DNA of 64,000 bases from an uncultured Eubacterium sp. (GTDB taxonomy: Bacteria > Bacillota > Clostridia > Lachnospirales > Lachnospiraceae), in assembly GCA_958446835.1 (NCBI GenBank), contig CAUCXT010000012.1, positions 1 to 64,000 on the forward strand. Direction: 5' to 3'. Within the stretch, counting starts at the first letter, position 1. Every line of letters starts with the position of its first letter. Positions 1 to 8,069 of this stretch are shown here, piece by piece. A program made the translations under genes and the position numbers. The notes under the pieces were generated by a model, which ran no database searches, had not been told where the DNA came from, and worked only from the letters and a program-made list of their open reading frames with translations.

Positions 1-74
1 AAGAAATAAAAAAGAGCGGAACTATGGGATTCATAGAGTTTCCGAGACCGCTCAAATATAGAATCGAGGATAAA

Positions 75-752
75 ATGGGAAAAATAACAATTCTTGAAGA
101 GACAACAAAAAATCCAATTACACTTATGGGCAAGCGCGCCGGGGTCTGCTGGGGCGCGGATATAACGGACGATGCGAAAAATTATAAAAGAGGGCTTGAT
201 TGTCTGGTATCGGGGCATGGACGTGTTATGGAGTACGTGAATGTGGAGATGGTGCTTGACGGTTATTCCGCGAGGGTAATCAGGGAGTGGTACACACATC
301 TTGGCGGAGCACCGACCAGACTTCAGGCGAGCACAAGATATATAAATTACGAGAATTTTGGGTATATTGTACCACCTAAGATTGCGGCTGATGAGGAGGC
401 GGCGCGCAGATATAACGAGATGATGAAGTCCATTACAGAGACCTGCAGCTACCTTGAGAAGGAGTGCGGCATTCCTAGGGAGGACGCAGCCATGCTCCTG
501 CCGCTTGGCATGGAGACGAAGATTGTTGACAAGCGCAACTTAAGAAACCTCGTCGACATGAGCGGGCAGAGAATGTGCACAAGGGCATACTGGGAGTACA
601 GGCAGATGTTCAATGATATCGCCAAGGCTCTGTCGGAGATATCGGAGGAGTGGAAGTATATCGTTGACAATTATTTTATGCCTAAGTGCGATAAGGTAGG
701 ATACTGCACGGAGAAGAAGTCCTGCGGAAGGAAGCCTAAGAAGGAAGTTTAA
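75..752 (+). CDS. thyX: FAD-dependent thymidylate synthase ThyX, divergent
   Basis: Predicted flavin-dependent thymidylate synthase, which methylates dUMP to dTMP using methylenetetrahydrofolate, FAD and NADPH in the cytoplasm. The C-terminal half matches the family: LPLGMETKIV and then RMCTRAYWEYR correspond to the usual LP..lETK and CnRAQWEIR segments, and ASTRY matches the SQRY part of the signature. The canonical RHRx7S motif is not intact: the aligned stretch reads THLGGAPTRLQAS. An upstream in-frame ATG at 24 would add 17 residues. I chose ATG 75 because GAGG at 66-69 sits five bases before it and the product then starts MGKITILEE, the usual ThyX beginning. Length 225 residues is normal. 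Family call is fairly sure; activity with the altered motif is inferred. Confidence 0.8.
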   Translation: MGKITILEETTKNPITLMGKRAGVCWGADITDDAKNYKRGLDCLVSGHGRVMEYVNVEMVLDGYSARVIREWYTHLGGAPTRLQASTRYINYENFGYIVPPKIAADEEAARRYNEMMKSITETCSYLEKECGIPREDAAMLLPLGMETKIVDKRNLRNLVDMSGQRMCTRAYWEYRQMFNDIAKALSEISEEWKYIVDNYFMPKCDKVGYCTEKKSCGRKPKKEV

Positions 753-775
753 GAAGGAAAATTGAGAAGGTGCGT

Positions 776-2173
776 ATGAAAAAATATAATGTATATGGGA
801 TTATGGCGGCGGCTCTTGTGGGAGCGTGTGCGCTTGCGGGATGTGCGAAGGACAATGGGGTGTCCGGCACTGATGTTACAGGAAATGCAGATATATCGGG
901 CAGTCAGGCTTCGGACGCTGCGGATGTGAAAGCGGAGCAGACGGACGGAGCAACAGGAGTTCAGGGTACGGATACTGAGGCAGCGGGGACCCAGGGAACG
1001 GACACTGCGGCAACGGACACTGCGGCAACGGGTGAGAGCAAGGTGGTCGCTCCGTTGACCAATCTTGTTTCGGATGAGCTGTACAGTGTGGCAGACCAGT
1101 GGCCGAGCTGTGATGACACGGCACTTGCGGCGGTAATGAAGAAGGCTGCGAAGGGTGAGCATGTTGTGATTGCCTGTATCGGAGGTTCAATCACTCAGGG
1201 AACAATATCGAATGGAAGCAGTGATTCGGACATTCCGTTTAAGAAGTCTTATGCAGATATCTTTTTTGAGTGGTGGACGGATACTTTCCCTGAGGCGGAC
1301 TTTGAGTTTGTTAATGCGGGTATAGGCGGAACGGACTCATATCTTGGGGTGCACAGAGTAAATAAGGATGTTCTTGAGTATGAGCCGGATCTGGTGCTGG
1401 TCGAATTTTCGGTGAACGATGAGGATTCGCTGTTCTATAAAAAGACGTATGACAATCTGATTAGAAAGATACTTCTGTCGGACAGCCAGCCGGCGGTCAT
1501 GCTCCTGTATATGGGACAGACTAACGGCGCTACGGCGCAGGGAAATCATGTGTTTGTCGGGTTCAGCTATAAGCTTCCGATGTTAAGCTATTCAAGTCTC
1601 ATAAACGATATGATGGAGCAGAAGGTATACACCGACAAGCAGCTTTCGGGGGATGAGGTTCATCCTTCGGCATTGGGACATGCCATCACCGGTGAGGTAT
1701 TGTGGAAATATCTCAATAATGTGTATGAGAATGTGGACAGCTATGGGGAGCCGCAGAAGTTTGACATGGCGTCGGTTATGAAGGAGAGCTATATCAATGC
1801 AGATATCATTGACTCATCAGACGCGGATGTCATAAGTGCCGGCGATTTTGAGAAAAAGCGTGTGTGCACGCAGTTTCCGTATGGCTGGGAGTGTGCTCAG
1901 GGTGAAGGAAATCTTGAGATAAAGGCAGAATTTCAGAACCTTGGCATTCTCTATTTTGCAACCACCAATGGGATGAGCGGACAGTACGATGTATATGTTG
2001 ATGGTGAGTATGCAGGTACAATCAATGCTGATTTTTCAGATGGCTGGGGCAATGCCATTAAGGCAAAGCAGGTGTACACCTCCGATTCATCTGCAGAGCA
2101 TACCATCACAATAAAAAAATCACCTGATTCGACAGGTGACTTGTTTGACTTACTGGGATTGCTTGTGTCATAA
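776..2173 (+). CDS. Surface lipoprotein with SGNH/GDSL esterase domain
   Basis: Predicted exported lipoprotein esterase. A signal peptide ends in a lipobox (ALAGC, Cys about 23), followed by a Thr/Asp/Ala-rich linker of about 70 residues made partly of a 15-bp tandem repeat (about 1005-1034). The SGNH hydrolase core has the Ser block GGSITQG (about 136-142), a GGTDS block, and the catalytic pair D293-x-x-H296 in DEVHP. About 130 C-terminal residues look like a beta-sandwich module. GTG 770 is also possible, but AGAAGG at 765-770 sits best for ATG 776. Gut Firmicutes mannan loci encode SGNH acetyl esterases of CE2 and CE17, so deacetylation of acetylated mannan or another glycan is a reasonable guess from context, not proven by sequence. 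It is convergent with the AraC gene. Confidence 0.82.
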   Translation: MKKYNVYGIMAAALVGACALAGCAKDNGVSGTDVTGNADISGSQASDAADVKAEQTDGATGVQGTDTEAAGTQGTDTAATDTAATGESKVVAPLTNLVSDELYSVADQWPSCDDTALAAVMKKAAKGEHVVIACIGGSITQGTISNGSSDSDIPFKKSYADIFFEWWTDTFPEADFEFVNAGIGGTDSYLGVHRVNKDVLEYEPDLVLVEFSVNDEDSLFYKKTYDNLIRKILLSDSQPAVMLLYMGQTNGATAQGNHVFVGFSYKLPMLSYSSLINDMMEQKVYTDKQLSGDEVHPSALGHAITGEVLWKYLNNVYENVDSYGEPQKFDMASVMKESYINADIIDSSDADVISAGDFEKKRVCTQFPYGWECAQGEGNLEIKAEFQNLGILYFATTNGMSGQYDVYVDGEYAGTINADFSDGWGNAIKAKQVYTSDSSAEHTITIKKSPDSTGDLFDLLGLLVS

Positions 2174-2208
2174 GACAGTGAAACGGACAGATTAGTAACT
2201 CAGCCTTA

Positions 2209-3126
2209 CTAAATTCTGCTTATCTGCCTGAATGAGCGGTAGCCTTCGCGGTAGACCTGCGGTGTAACGCCTAGCTTTTCTTTGAACAGGTTAATAAAAT
2301 GTGTTGTGTTCGGGATGCCGACTGCGGCTCCCACGGCACCTATTGAAAGGTCCGTGCTCTCTATGAGGGCGCGGGCTTTTTCTATTCTGGTGTTGTTTAA
2401 AAATTTTACCGGGGTCGTGCCGACAAACTGTGAAAATTCCCTAGTCATGCGATAGCGGTTCACGTTAAAGCGCATGGCAAGCTCATCCATTGAGTAGTCT
2501 GCCTCACAGTTGTTTATAAAAAGTGTCCTCAGCTCTTCGATGTATGCCGGAGCTGCCTGCGGGATGTCGGTTGACATGTGCAGCATGGAGATGAGGTCGG
2601 ACAGCAGGTTGGTGAGCAGCTTGTTGGTCAGAAATGCGTGGTGAGGTGTTATCATCGAACCGAGAGCCATGACCTCCGTAAAATGACAATCCGGGAGTGA
2701 GTTGACAGGTATGCGAAAAAGAGGAAACGCTATTTTACAGATTTCCTCATAATATGTTATAACGGCATTTCCGTTAAAAAAGAGTATGTCAACCTTCCAT
2801 TCCTCACTAAGTGCCCTCAACTGGATAAAATCGGAGCAGTCCCACAGGAGCATATCACCGACTTCAAGGTTACGGCTGTCACCGGACACCTCCATGATTC
2901 CACGCCCTGCGCGGGTGTACAGGAGGAGATAGCCTTCAAGGTCACTGAAGGAATACTGTTCCATCTGATGAAGCGTGCGTCTGCCGCTGGCACAGATGTA
3001 GAACAGGTTTTCCTGTATCTCCGGGAGAGAATCGTGTATATCCGGAAGAAAATCCGCTATGTTTCCATGCGGATTTTTTTTGATTGCCTCCTCAAGCTGC
3101 GATGGGAATAACTCAGTTACCTGCAT
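2209..3126 (-). CDS. AraC-family transcriptional regulator
   Basis: DNA-binding regulator of 305 residues. The C-terminal about 100 residues form a double helix-turn-helix of the AraC/XylS type: LAMRFNVNRYRMTREFSQFVGTTP, then IGAVGAAVGIPNTTHFINLFKEK and GVTPQVYREGYR. The N-terminal part is a cupin-like sensor (DLEGYLLLYTRAGRG, GDMLLWDC), as in sugar-responsive members. The open frame extends to 3276, but ATG 3126 has AGGAGG six bases upstream. That start overlaps the end of the debranching-enzyme gene by 14 bp, which suggests one minus-strand operon with coupled translation. It may control that enzyme or the divergent mannan locus; the ligand cannot be read from sequence. Confidence 0.88.
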   Translation of the reverse strand: MQVTELFPSQLEEAIKKNPHGNIADFLPDIHDSLPEIQENLFYICASGRRTLHQMEQYSFSDLEGYLLLYTRAGRGIMEVSGDSRNLEVGDMLLWDCSDFIQLRALSEEWKVDILFFNGNAVITYYEEICKIAFPLFRIPVNSLPDCHFTEVMALGSMITPHHAFLTNKLLTNLLSDLISMLHMSTDIPQAAPAYIEELRTLFINNCEADYSMDELAMRFNVNRYRMTREFSQFVGTTPVKFLNNTRIEKARALIESTDLSIGAVGAAVGIPNTTHFINLFKEKLGVTPQVYREGYRSFRQISRI

Positions 3127-5293
3127 TCTGTTCCTCCTTCTCGTATTCAGATACTGCGCGGAGTATCTCACCAACGCTCCATGCCTGTGCAAAGCAGCCG
3201 CGGGATATTGTAGGACATTCTCCGTCATATATTTCCGCAAATTGTCCAAGGCAGCCCTCATACAGCCAGCCCTCAAGGGAAGCGAATGCCTCTTCTAAGT
3301 GTTCGCGCACCTCATTTTTCTCACCGGCTGAAAGCGAAGGTGAGGCAAGCTGGCGGATTCTTGCGCGCAGGTATGCGCCCAGAGGAAATGTCCACACTGT
3401 GCCTTGATGGTACGCCCTGTCGCGGTGCTGCATATCACCGATGTATACAGGTGTGAAAGCCGGATCATCCATGGTGAGGGTTCTAAGCCCTGCCGTTGTG
3501 TACAGCTTCTTCTCTATCGTGTCTAAAATCTGTTTTGTCATTGAAGCGTCAGGCATTGTAAACGGCATTGTGAGAGTCCATACCTGATTGCAGCGAATCT
3601 GTTTTTCTTCGTAGGTTCCGTTTAGGACATCCTTAAGACAACCAAGCTCCTTGTCATAAAATTTATCAAGAAAAGATTTCCTGGTGTGCTCTGCCATGGT
3701 GGCATACTTTGCCGACAGTTCATCTTTGCCAAGGCTGTGGGCGAAGACTTGCATGACACACAGAGCACTGTACCAGTAGGCATTAATCTCTACCGGCTTG
3801 CCGTGTCTTGGTGTCGGAAGGAAATTGTCAACGCGGACATCCATCCATGTGAGCTGTTCAAGGTCAGCCCCCGCCATGATAAGCCCATCGGTGTCACATC
3901 CAATATGAAAATCTGTTCCGTGTTCGTAGGCATCCATGATGTTTTTCATCGGCTCAAAACATTCGTTAAGAAATTCATTATCGCCTGAAGCCTGTATATA
4001 CTCATAGACCGCATTTACAAATAGGAGAGGCGCATCGGCTGAGTTGTACATCGGAGTCATGCCGCCTTCCGGGAAGAGATTCGGCAGAAGTCCGTTTTTC
4101 TCATATTTTGCAAAGGTCTTGAGAATACTCTTGCAGTCTAAATAGCGCGCGGTGGCGAGGGTGGTTCCTCCGAGGGCAATCATGGTGTCGCGTCCCCAGT
4201 CCTCAAAAAACGGATAGCCTGCAATAATGGTTTTTCCGTTGGTGGATTCGCGATTAACAATGTATGCGTCTGCACTTGCGGCGAGCTGTCTGCCGAGCTC
4301 ACTTTTCAGCCCGGAATGGTTTACTATGTCCGCGATTCGTGCCTTCTCACCGGCTACGGCGTTGTTAAATGCATTTACAATACCGTCCCGTACGCGCAAA
4401 ATCATATTCTCCGGGTCGCACAGACTGTAGATTATGACATTCTCACAGTCGTGTTCAGAGGTGTGCTTTCTAAGGCAGTGATTGATAGCACATGAACCGG
4501 TGTCATCCCTTCCGTCGCGAGTGTCGAGCGTCCAGCGCATTGAATAGAGGCTGTTTTCGGGGAGAAGTTCTGTCTCCATGTTGGAGGCGCATACAACACT
4601 TAAATCGTTTCCTTCTATAATAATGATGTTGCTGTCATTCATATTACTGCTATGTCTGATATTTCCGGAAATTCCTGTCACCATCGCGGACAATCCTTCA
4701 CAGCAGCTAATATCGGTTTTGCCACCTGTTCCGTCATTCGTCTTTATATTATCTGTACTATTCAACAACCGCTTCTCCGCCGCATATTCCTTAATGGAAA
4801 ACTTCGCGTCCGCCTTCATCGCCGTATTTTTAGGCGTAAATCTAAAAAGCGGCATGAGCCTAAGCTCCACATCGTGACAGTCCGGATTGGATATATGATA
4901 GTTGAGCATCAATGTATTTTCTTCGTGAGGCATGACAATGCATAGTTCAAGGCGCACGTTGCGGACGTTGAACACCGTGGAGAACATATTACTGTCAAAG
5001 CATACCTTTTCTATATATTTGAAGTTATCAGCGAAGGTATCATCAGCCATGCGCTGGGTGTTGAGGTGGTATATTACGCCGTCGACAGTCATATCAATAA
5101 GAAGATTTGTTATCATGTTATATCGAACATTCGGTGCCTTCACAGCCGCCATGAAAATGGCATGGTCATTTCTTGAGGTTCCTCCGGCAAGGTCAAGGCA
5201 GGAGTATCCGCCAAGACCGTTGGTGATGAGGTAGCAGCCGCCCTCCGCAGCTTCAATATCGGTAAAATGAGAGTTGTCAAATAAAAACTTCAC
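3113..5293 (-). CDS. Glycogen debranching enzyme (amylo-alpha-1,6-glucosidase type, GH133)
   Basis: Predicted cytoplasmic alpha-glucan debranching enzyme of 726 residues. The N-terminal domain starts VKFLFDNSHF...CYLITNGLGGYS, the characteristic opening of bacterial GDE proteins; the C-terminal GDE domain has FFEDWGRDTMIALGG, LFPEGGMTPMYNSADAPL and YHQGTVWTFPLGAYL. The frame is open to 5365 from a TTG without a ribosome site. GTG 5293 has GGAG (plus-strand CTCC 5300-5303) six bases upstream and gives the family's normal N-terminus, so I chose it. It is cotranscribed with the AraC gene. An alpha-glucan enzyme beside a beta-mannan locus points to glycogen storage or turnover rather than mannan breakdown. 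Confidence 0.9.
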   Translation of the reverse strand: MKFLFDNSHFTDIEAAEGGCYLITNGLGGYSCLDLAGGTSRNDHAIFMAAVKAPNVRYNMITNLLIDMTVDGVIYHLNTQRMADDTFADNFKYIEKVCFDSNMFSTVFNVRNVRLELCIVMPHEENTLMLNYHISNPDCHDVELRLMPLFRFTPKNTAMKADAKFSIKEYAAEKRLLNSTDNIKTNDGTGGKTDISCCEGLSAMVTGISGNIRHSSNMNDSNIIIIEGNDLSVVCASNMETELLPENSLYSMRWTLDTRDGRDDTGSCAINHCLRKHTSEHDCENVIIYSLCDPENMILRVRDGIVNAFNNAVAGEKARIADIVNHSGLKSELGRQLAASADAYIVNRESTNGKTIIAGYPFFEDWGRDTMIALGGTTLATARYLDCKSILKTFAKYEKNGLLPNLFPEGGMTPMYNSADAPLLFVNAVYEYIQASGDNEFLNECFEPMKNIMDAYEHGTDFHIGCDTDGLIMAGADLEQLTWMDVRVDNFLPTPRHGKPVEINAYWYSALCVMQVFAHSLGKDELSAKYATMAEHTRKSFLDKFYDKELGCLKDVLNGTYEEKQIRCNQVWTLTMPFTMPDASMTKQILDTIEKKLYTTAGLRTLTMDDPAFTPVYIGDMQHRDRAYHQGTVWTFPLGAYLRARIRQLASPSLSAGEKNEVREHLEEAFASLEGWLYEGCLGQFAEIYDGECPTISRGCFAQAWSVGEILRAVSEYEKEEQNAGN

Positions 5294-5446
5294 ACTGAGC
5301 TCCGTTCCGCCGCCCTTTGTGGCGGCACAAATATTATTACAGTATAGTTTCACAATCCGGGACAATGCCCATATAAGAATATTATATTTTAAAATGCAGA
5401 CACATTCAAGCTATTGTACAAAGTATGTTAAAAAAATAACCGTTAA

Positions 5447-5464
5447 TTTTGTTAGCTAACAAAA
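5447..5464. promoter_or_regulatory. 18-bp perfect palindrome, candidate operator
   Basis: TTTTGTTAGCTAACAAAA reads the same on both strands. Its size and symmetry suit a LacI-family operator, and a LacI gene lies in the same locus at 23751. Assignment to that protein is inference. Confidence 0.45.
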
Positions 5465-5626
5465 AACACAACAATTTTGCTTACAGAAGGGTATATATGT
5501 TGGTATAATGACATAAATATCTATAAAAAATTTACTTTACTTAGAACAAATGCACAAATAAATCAAAAATATATTATGAAAATCAAAAAATAATGATGAC
5601 ATTATGCAACCTATGGGCTATACTAA

Positions 5627-5658
5627 AGTTACTTAAAAAATAATTTTGTTAAGTAACT
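5627..5658. promoter_or_regulatory. Inverted repeat with 10-bp arms upstream of the mannanase gene
   Basis: AGTTACTTAA (5627-5636) and TTAAGTAACT (5649-5658) are perfect arms around a 12-bp AT-rich centre. The same TTAAGTAA/TTACTTAA core recurs between the mannanase and the next gene (7268-7290), suggesting a regulator site or a shared mRNA structure. Confidence 0.45.
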
Positions 5659-5722
5659 AAATAAAAGTTATGTAAAAAAATTATAAAAATCGTGTGTTTT
5701 ACTAAAATGGAAGGAATACCTT

Positions 5723-7276
5723 ATGACGAGGAAAAACAAAAATGTTAAATATATAACAGCTACAATCGCAGCGGCGGTAGCGATGGCAGGTGTTATCACC
5801 GGATGTAACAGCTCACCCGCCGGCAATGGGGATGCGAGAACAGCGAATCAGGATACGGAGACAACACCGATAGAGACAACGGAATTTGTCCCGGAGATTG
5901 CCGGAGTATATGAGGCGGAGGACGCTAAATTTACCGGAAATGTCAAGGCGGATAAGGAAAAGCCCGGGTACAGCGGAACAGGATATGCCGCAGGCTTTTC
6001 TGCAGACGATGACGCATGCGGGTTTAGTATTGATATAAAAGAGAACGGATTTTATGATCTGGTATTTACCACGGCAAGCAATGGCGGTTACAAAGAGAAT
6101 TATGTGTTTGTTGACGGTGAGAGTGTCGGAAACATTGCTTCAGAGGATAGCTCATTTACAGACACGGCAGTGAACAGAGTGTATTTAGAAACAGGAACGC
6201 ATGAGATTCTTGTACAGAAATACTGGGGGTGGATAATGCTTGACAAGCTTACGGTTCAGACTTCAAAGCCAATCGATGAGAGCATATACAATATATCGGC
6301 TGAGCTTGTAAATAAGAATGCTACAGAGAGCGCTAAAAGACTTATGAGTTATCTCACTGATATATACGGAGAGAAGATTCTTTCGGGTCAGTATTGTGAT
6401 ACAGGTCAATTTGGAAAGGAATGTGCTGTGATTAACAAAGTCACCGGGAAATATCCTGCAGTGCTTGGACTTGATTTTATCGAGTATTCACCATCAAGGG
6501 TAGAGAACGGAAGCACATCCAAGGCTACGGATTATGCTAAGAGCTTTTGGGAGAACGGCGGAATCGTTACCTTCTGCTGGCACTGGAATGCACCGAGCAA
6601 ATATCTTACCGGAGAGTGGTGGTCAGGCTTCAGGACAGAATCAACCAACATAAATCTTGCAAAGATTATGAACGGTGAGGATGAGGAAGGCTACGAGCTG
6701 TTGATGAAAGACATAGACGCTATTGCACAGCAGCTTCTCATATTGCAGGAGGCGGATGTACCAATTCTGTGGAGACCTCTCCATGAGGCTTCCGGCGGAT
6801 GGTTCTGGTGGGGCGCTTCGGGAGCGGAGGCTTATAAGCAGCTCTACATATTATTGTATGACAAGCTCACCAATGAGTACGGACTCAACAATCTTATCTG
6901 GCTGTGGAACGGACAGGATGCAGAATGGTATCCGGGGGATGAGTATGTTGACATAATCGGCGAGGATATATATCCGGGAGAGCATGTGTACACCTCACAG
7001 GTCAACAAGTTCCTTGAGGCTGTGAATTACACACAGGGAAAGATGGTTGTGATGTCTGAAAACGGATGCGTGTTCGATCCTGAGCTTGCTAAGAGAGATG
7101 GAGCAATGTGGGGACTGTTCTGTACATGGGGAACAGAGTTCGTAGCAAAAAACACATCAATATATTCTTACAGTGAACAGTATACGGAAAAGGATATGTT
7201 AAAAAAGGCGTATGACAGCGATATAGTGATTACACTTGATGAGCTGCCTAATTTGAAGGAATATCCGATTAAGTAA
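5723..7276 (+). CDS. Secreted lipoprotein beta-mannanase, CBM35-like + GH26
   Basis: Predicted endo-beta-1,4-mannanase anchored outside the cell. Residues 1-28 form a lipoprotein signal peptide ending ITGC. Residues about 62-180 are a carbohydrate-binding module of the CBM35 type (YEAEDA start, LETGTHEILVQKYWGW...LDKLTV). The GH26 domain covers about 195-515 and shows the acid/base motif WRPLHEASGGWFWWG with E355 and the nucleophile motif VVMSENG with E446. Length 517 is normal for CBM-GH26. It leads a long plus-strand locus with importers and a GH130 phosphorylase, which supports mannan as substrate. GH26 also contains some lichenase/xylanase activities, so substrate is strongly suggested rather than proven. 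Confidence 0.92.
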   Translation: MTRKNKNVKYITATIAAAVAMAGVITGCNSSPAGNGDARTANQDTETTPIETTEFVPEIAGVYEAEDAKFTGNVKADKEKPGYSGTGYAAGFSADDDACGFSIDIKENGFYDLVFTTASNGGYKENYVFVDGESVGNIASEDSSFTDTAVNRVYLETGTHEILVQKYWGWIMLDKLTVQTSKPIDESIYNISAELVNKNATESAKRLMSYLTDIYGEKILSGQYCDTGQFGKECAVINKVTGKYPAVLGLDFIEYSPSRVENGSTSKATDYAKSFWENGGIVTFCWHWNAPSKYLTGEWWSGFRTESTNINLAKIMNGEDEEGYELLMKDIDAIAQQLLILQEADVPILWRPLHEASGGWFWWGASGAEAYKQLYILLYDKLTNEYGLNNLIWLWNGQDAEWYPGDEYVDIIGEDIYPGEHVYTSQVNKFLEAVNYTQGKMVVMSENGCVFDPELAKRDGAMWGLFCTWGTEFVAKNTSIYSYSEQYTEKDMLKKAYDSDIVITLDELPNLKEYPIK

Positions 7277-7290
7277 GTTATTTACTTAAT
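7268..7290. promoter_or_regulatory. Inverted repeat at the 3' end of the mannanase gene
   Basis: ATTAAGTAA (7268-7276) and TTACTTAAT (7282-7290) flank a 5-bp centre and overlap the mannanase stop codon. The core matches the arms at 5627-5658. It has no GC stem or T-run, so it is a poor terminator and a better candidate protein site. Confidence 0.4.
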
Positions 7291-7308
7291 GAAAAAGGGG
7301 GCTGGAAG

Positions 7309-8025
7309 TTGAAAAACAGTGAGAGCAAAAAGAGTATCAGCCTGAAGGACATATTTAACGGAAAGTTCTTTTCGTGGGATGGGCGCTTTATGGAGCTTAT
7401 CAATGGGTTCGGAGAGCTGGTTATGCTCAGTGTTGTGTTCCTTATATGTTGTGTTCCAATCGTTACGATAGGACCGGCGGTGACCTCGCTCTACTACGCA
7501 GTGATTAAGAGTGTGAGAAGAGGCAGGGGAACACCTCTTGGGGAATTCTTTTCATCGATGAAGAGGACACTTGGTAAGGGGATAATAGTTACGTTGGAGA
7601 TTATGGCAGTTGGGGCTGCCTTATACATAGGATACAGACAGGCTGTTGCGATGAATGAGGCGGCAACGGCAGGAATTTCAGACCATGACGGAAAAGTATT
7701 TGCGACAGTGTATGTAATACTTGGAGTTTTGCTTGCCGCAATCAGTGTATATATTTTTCCGATTTTGTCGAGATTTACCATGAAAACGGTAAATATGTGG
7801 AAGCTGGCATTCGTGATGGGAATAAGATTTTTACCGGTTACGATAGCGGTCATAGCGGGGACGGCGGTACTTGTGTGGTTACAGATATATGTTTTTCCGA
7901 TACCGTGTGTTGCGTTTGTTCCGGGGTGCTGGTGTTTCATTGTGACATTTATGATGGAGAAGGTATTGTTGCATTATATGCCTAAGCCCGGGGAGGGCGA
8001 GGAGGCATGGTACTATAACAGTTAA
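7309..8025 (+). CDS. YesL-like (DUF624) membrane protein
   Basis: Integral membrane protein of 238 residues with about five hydrophobic segments, beginning SLKDIFNGKFFSWDGRFMELINGFGELVMLSVVFLICCVPIVTIGPA; the GP and P(V/I)VTIGPA pattern and the WYYNS end are typical of the YesL/DUF624 family. Such genes are regularly found beside sugar ABC importers and glycoside hydrolases in Firmicutes, but their function is not established. The start is TTG with AAGGGGG seven bases upstream. A second member sits at 23091, so the locus has one YesL protein per importer. Confidence 0.85.
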   Translation: MKNSESKKSISLKDIFNGKFFSWDGRFMELINGFGELVMLSVVFLICCVPIVTIGPAVTSLYYAVIKSVRRGRGTPLGEFFSSMKRTLGKGIIVTLEIMAVGAALYIGYRQAVAMNEAATAGISDHDGKVFATVYVILGVLLAAISVYIFPILSRFTMKTVNMWKLAFVMGIRFLPVTIAVIAGTAVLVWLQIYVFPIPCVAFVPGCWCFIVTFMMEKVLLHYMPKPGEGEEAWYYNS

Positions 8026-8069
8026 TGAAGGTAGAGCCTTAACAAGGGGCTTTACGGAAAGGAAAAGGG

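Larger units (their letters stand above)
5294..5722. promoter_or_regulatory. AT-rich divergent control region
   Basis: This 429-bp gap separates the minus-strand debranching/AraC pair from the plus-strand mannan locus and has no convincing gene. It is very AT-rich. A TATAAT at 5514-5519 preceded by TG forms an extended -10 facing the mannanase, though no good -35 stands in front of it. Two inverted repeats in it are listed separately. GGAAGGAATACC just before ATG 5723 contains the mannanase ribosome site. Confidence 0.5.

Noticed and set aside
1005..1034. 15-bp tandem repeat in the esterase lipoprotein as a separate element
   Set aside because: It only encodes part of the flexible Thr/Asp/Ala linker.
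2192..2212. TTAGTAA/TTACTAA hairpin as terminator between the convergent esterase and AraC genes
   Set aside because: AT-only stem without a T-run, overlapping the AraC stop; too weak to call.
3059..5459. Plus-strand frames inside the debranching-enzyme gene
   Set aside because: They are antisense shadows with no ribosome sites or family features.
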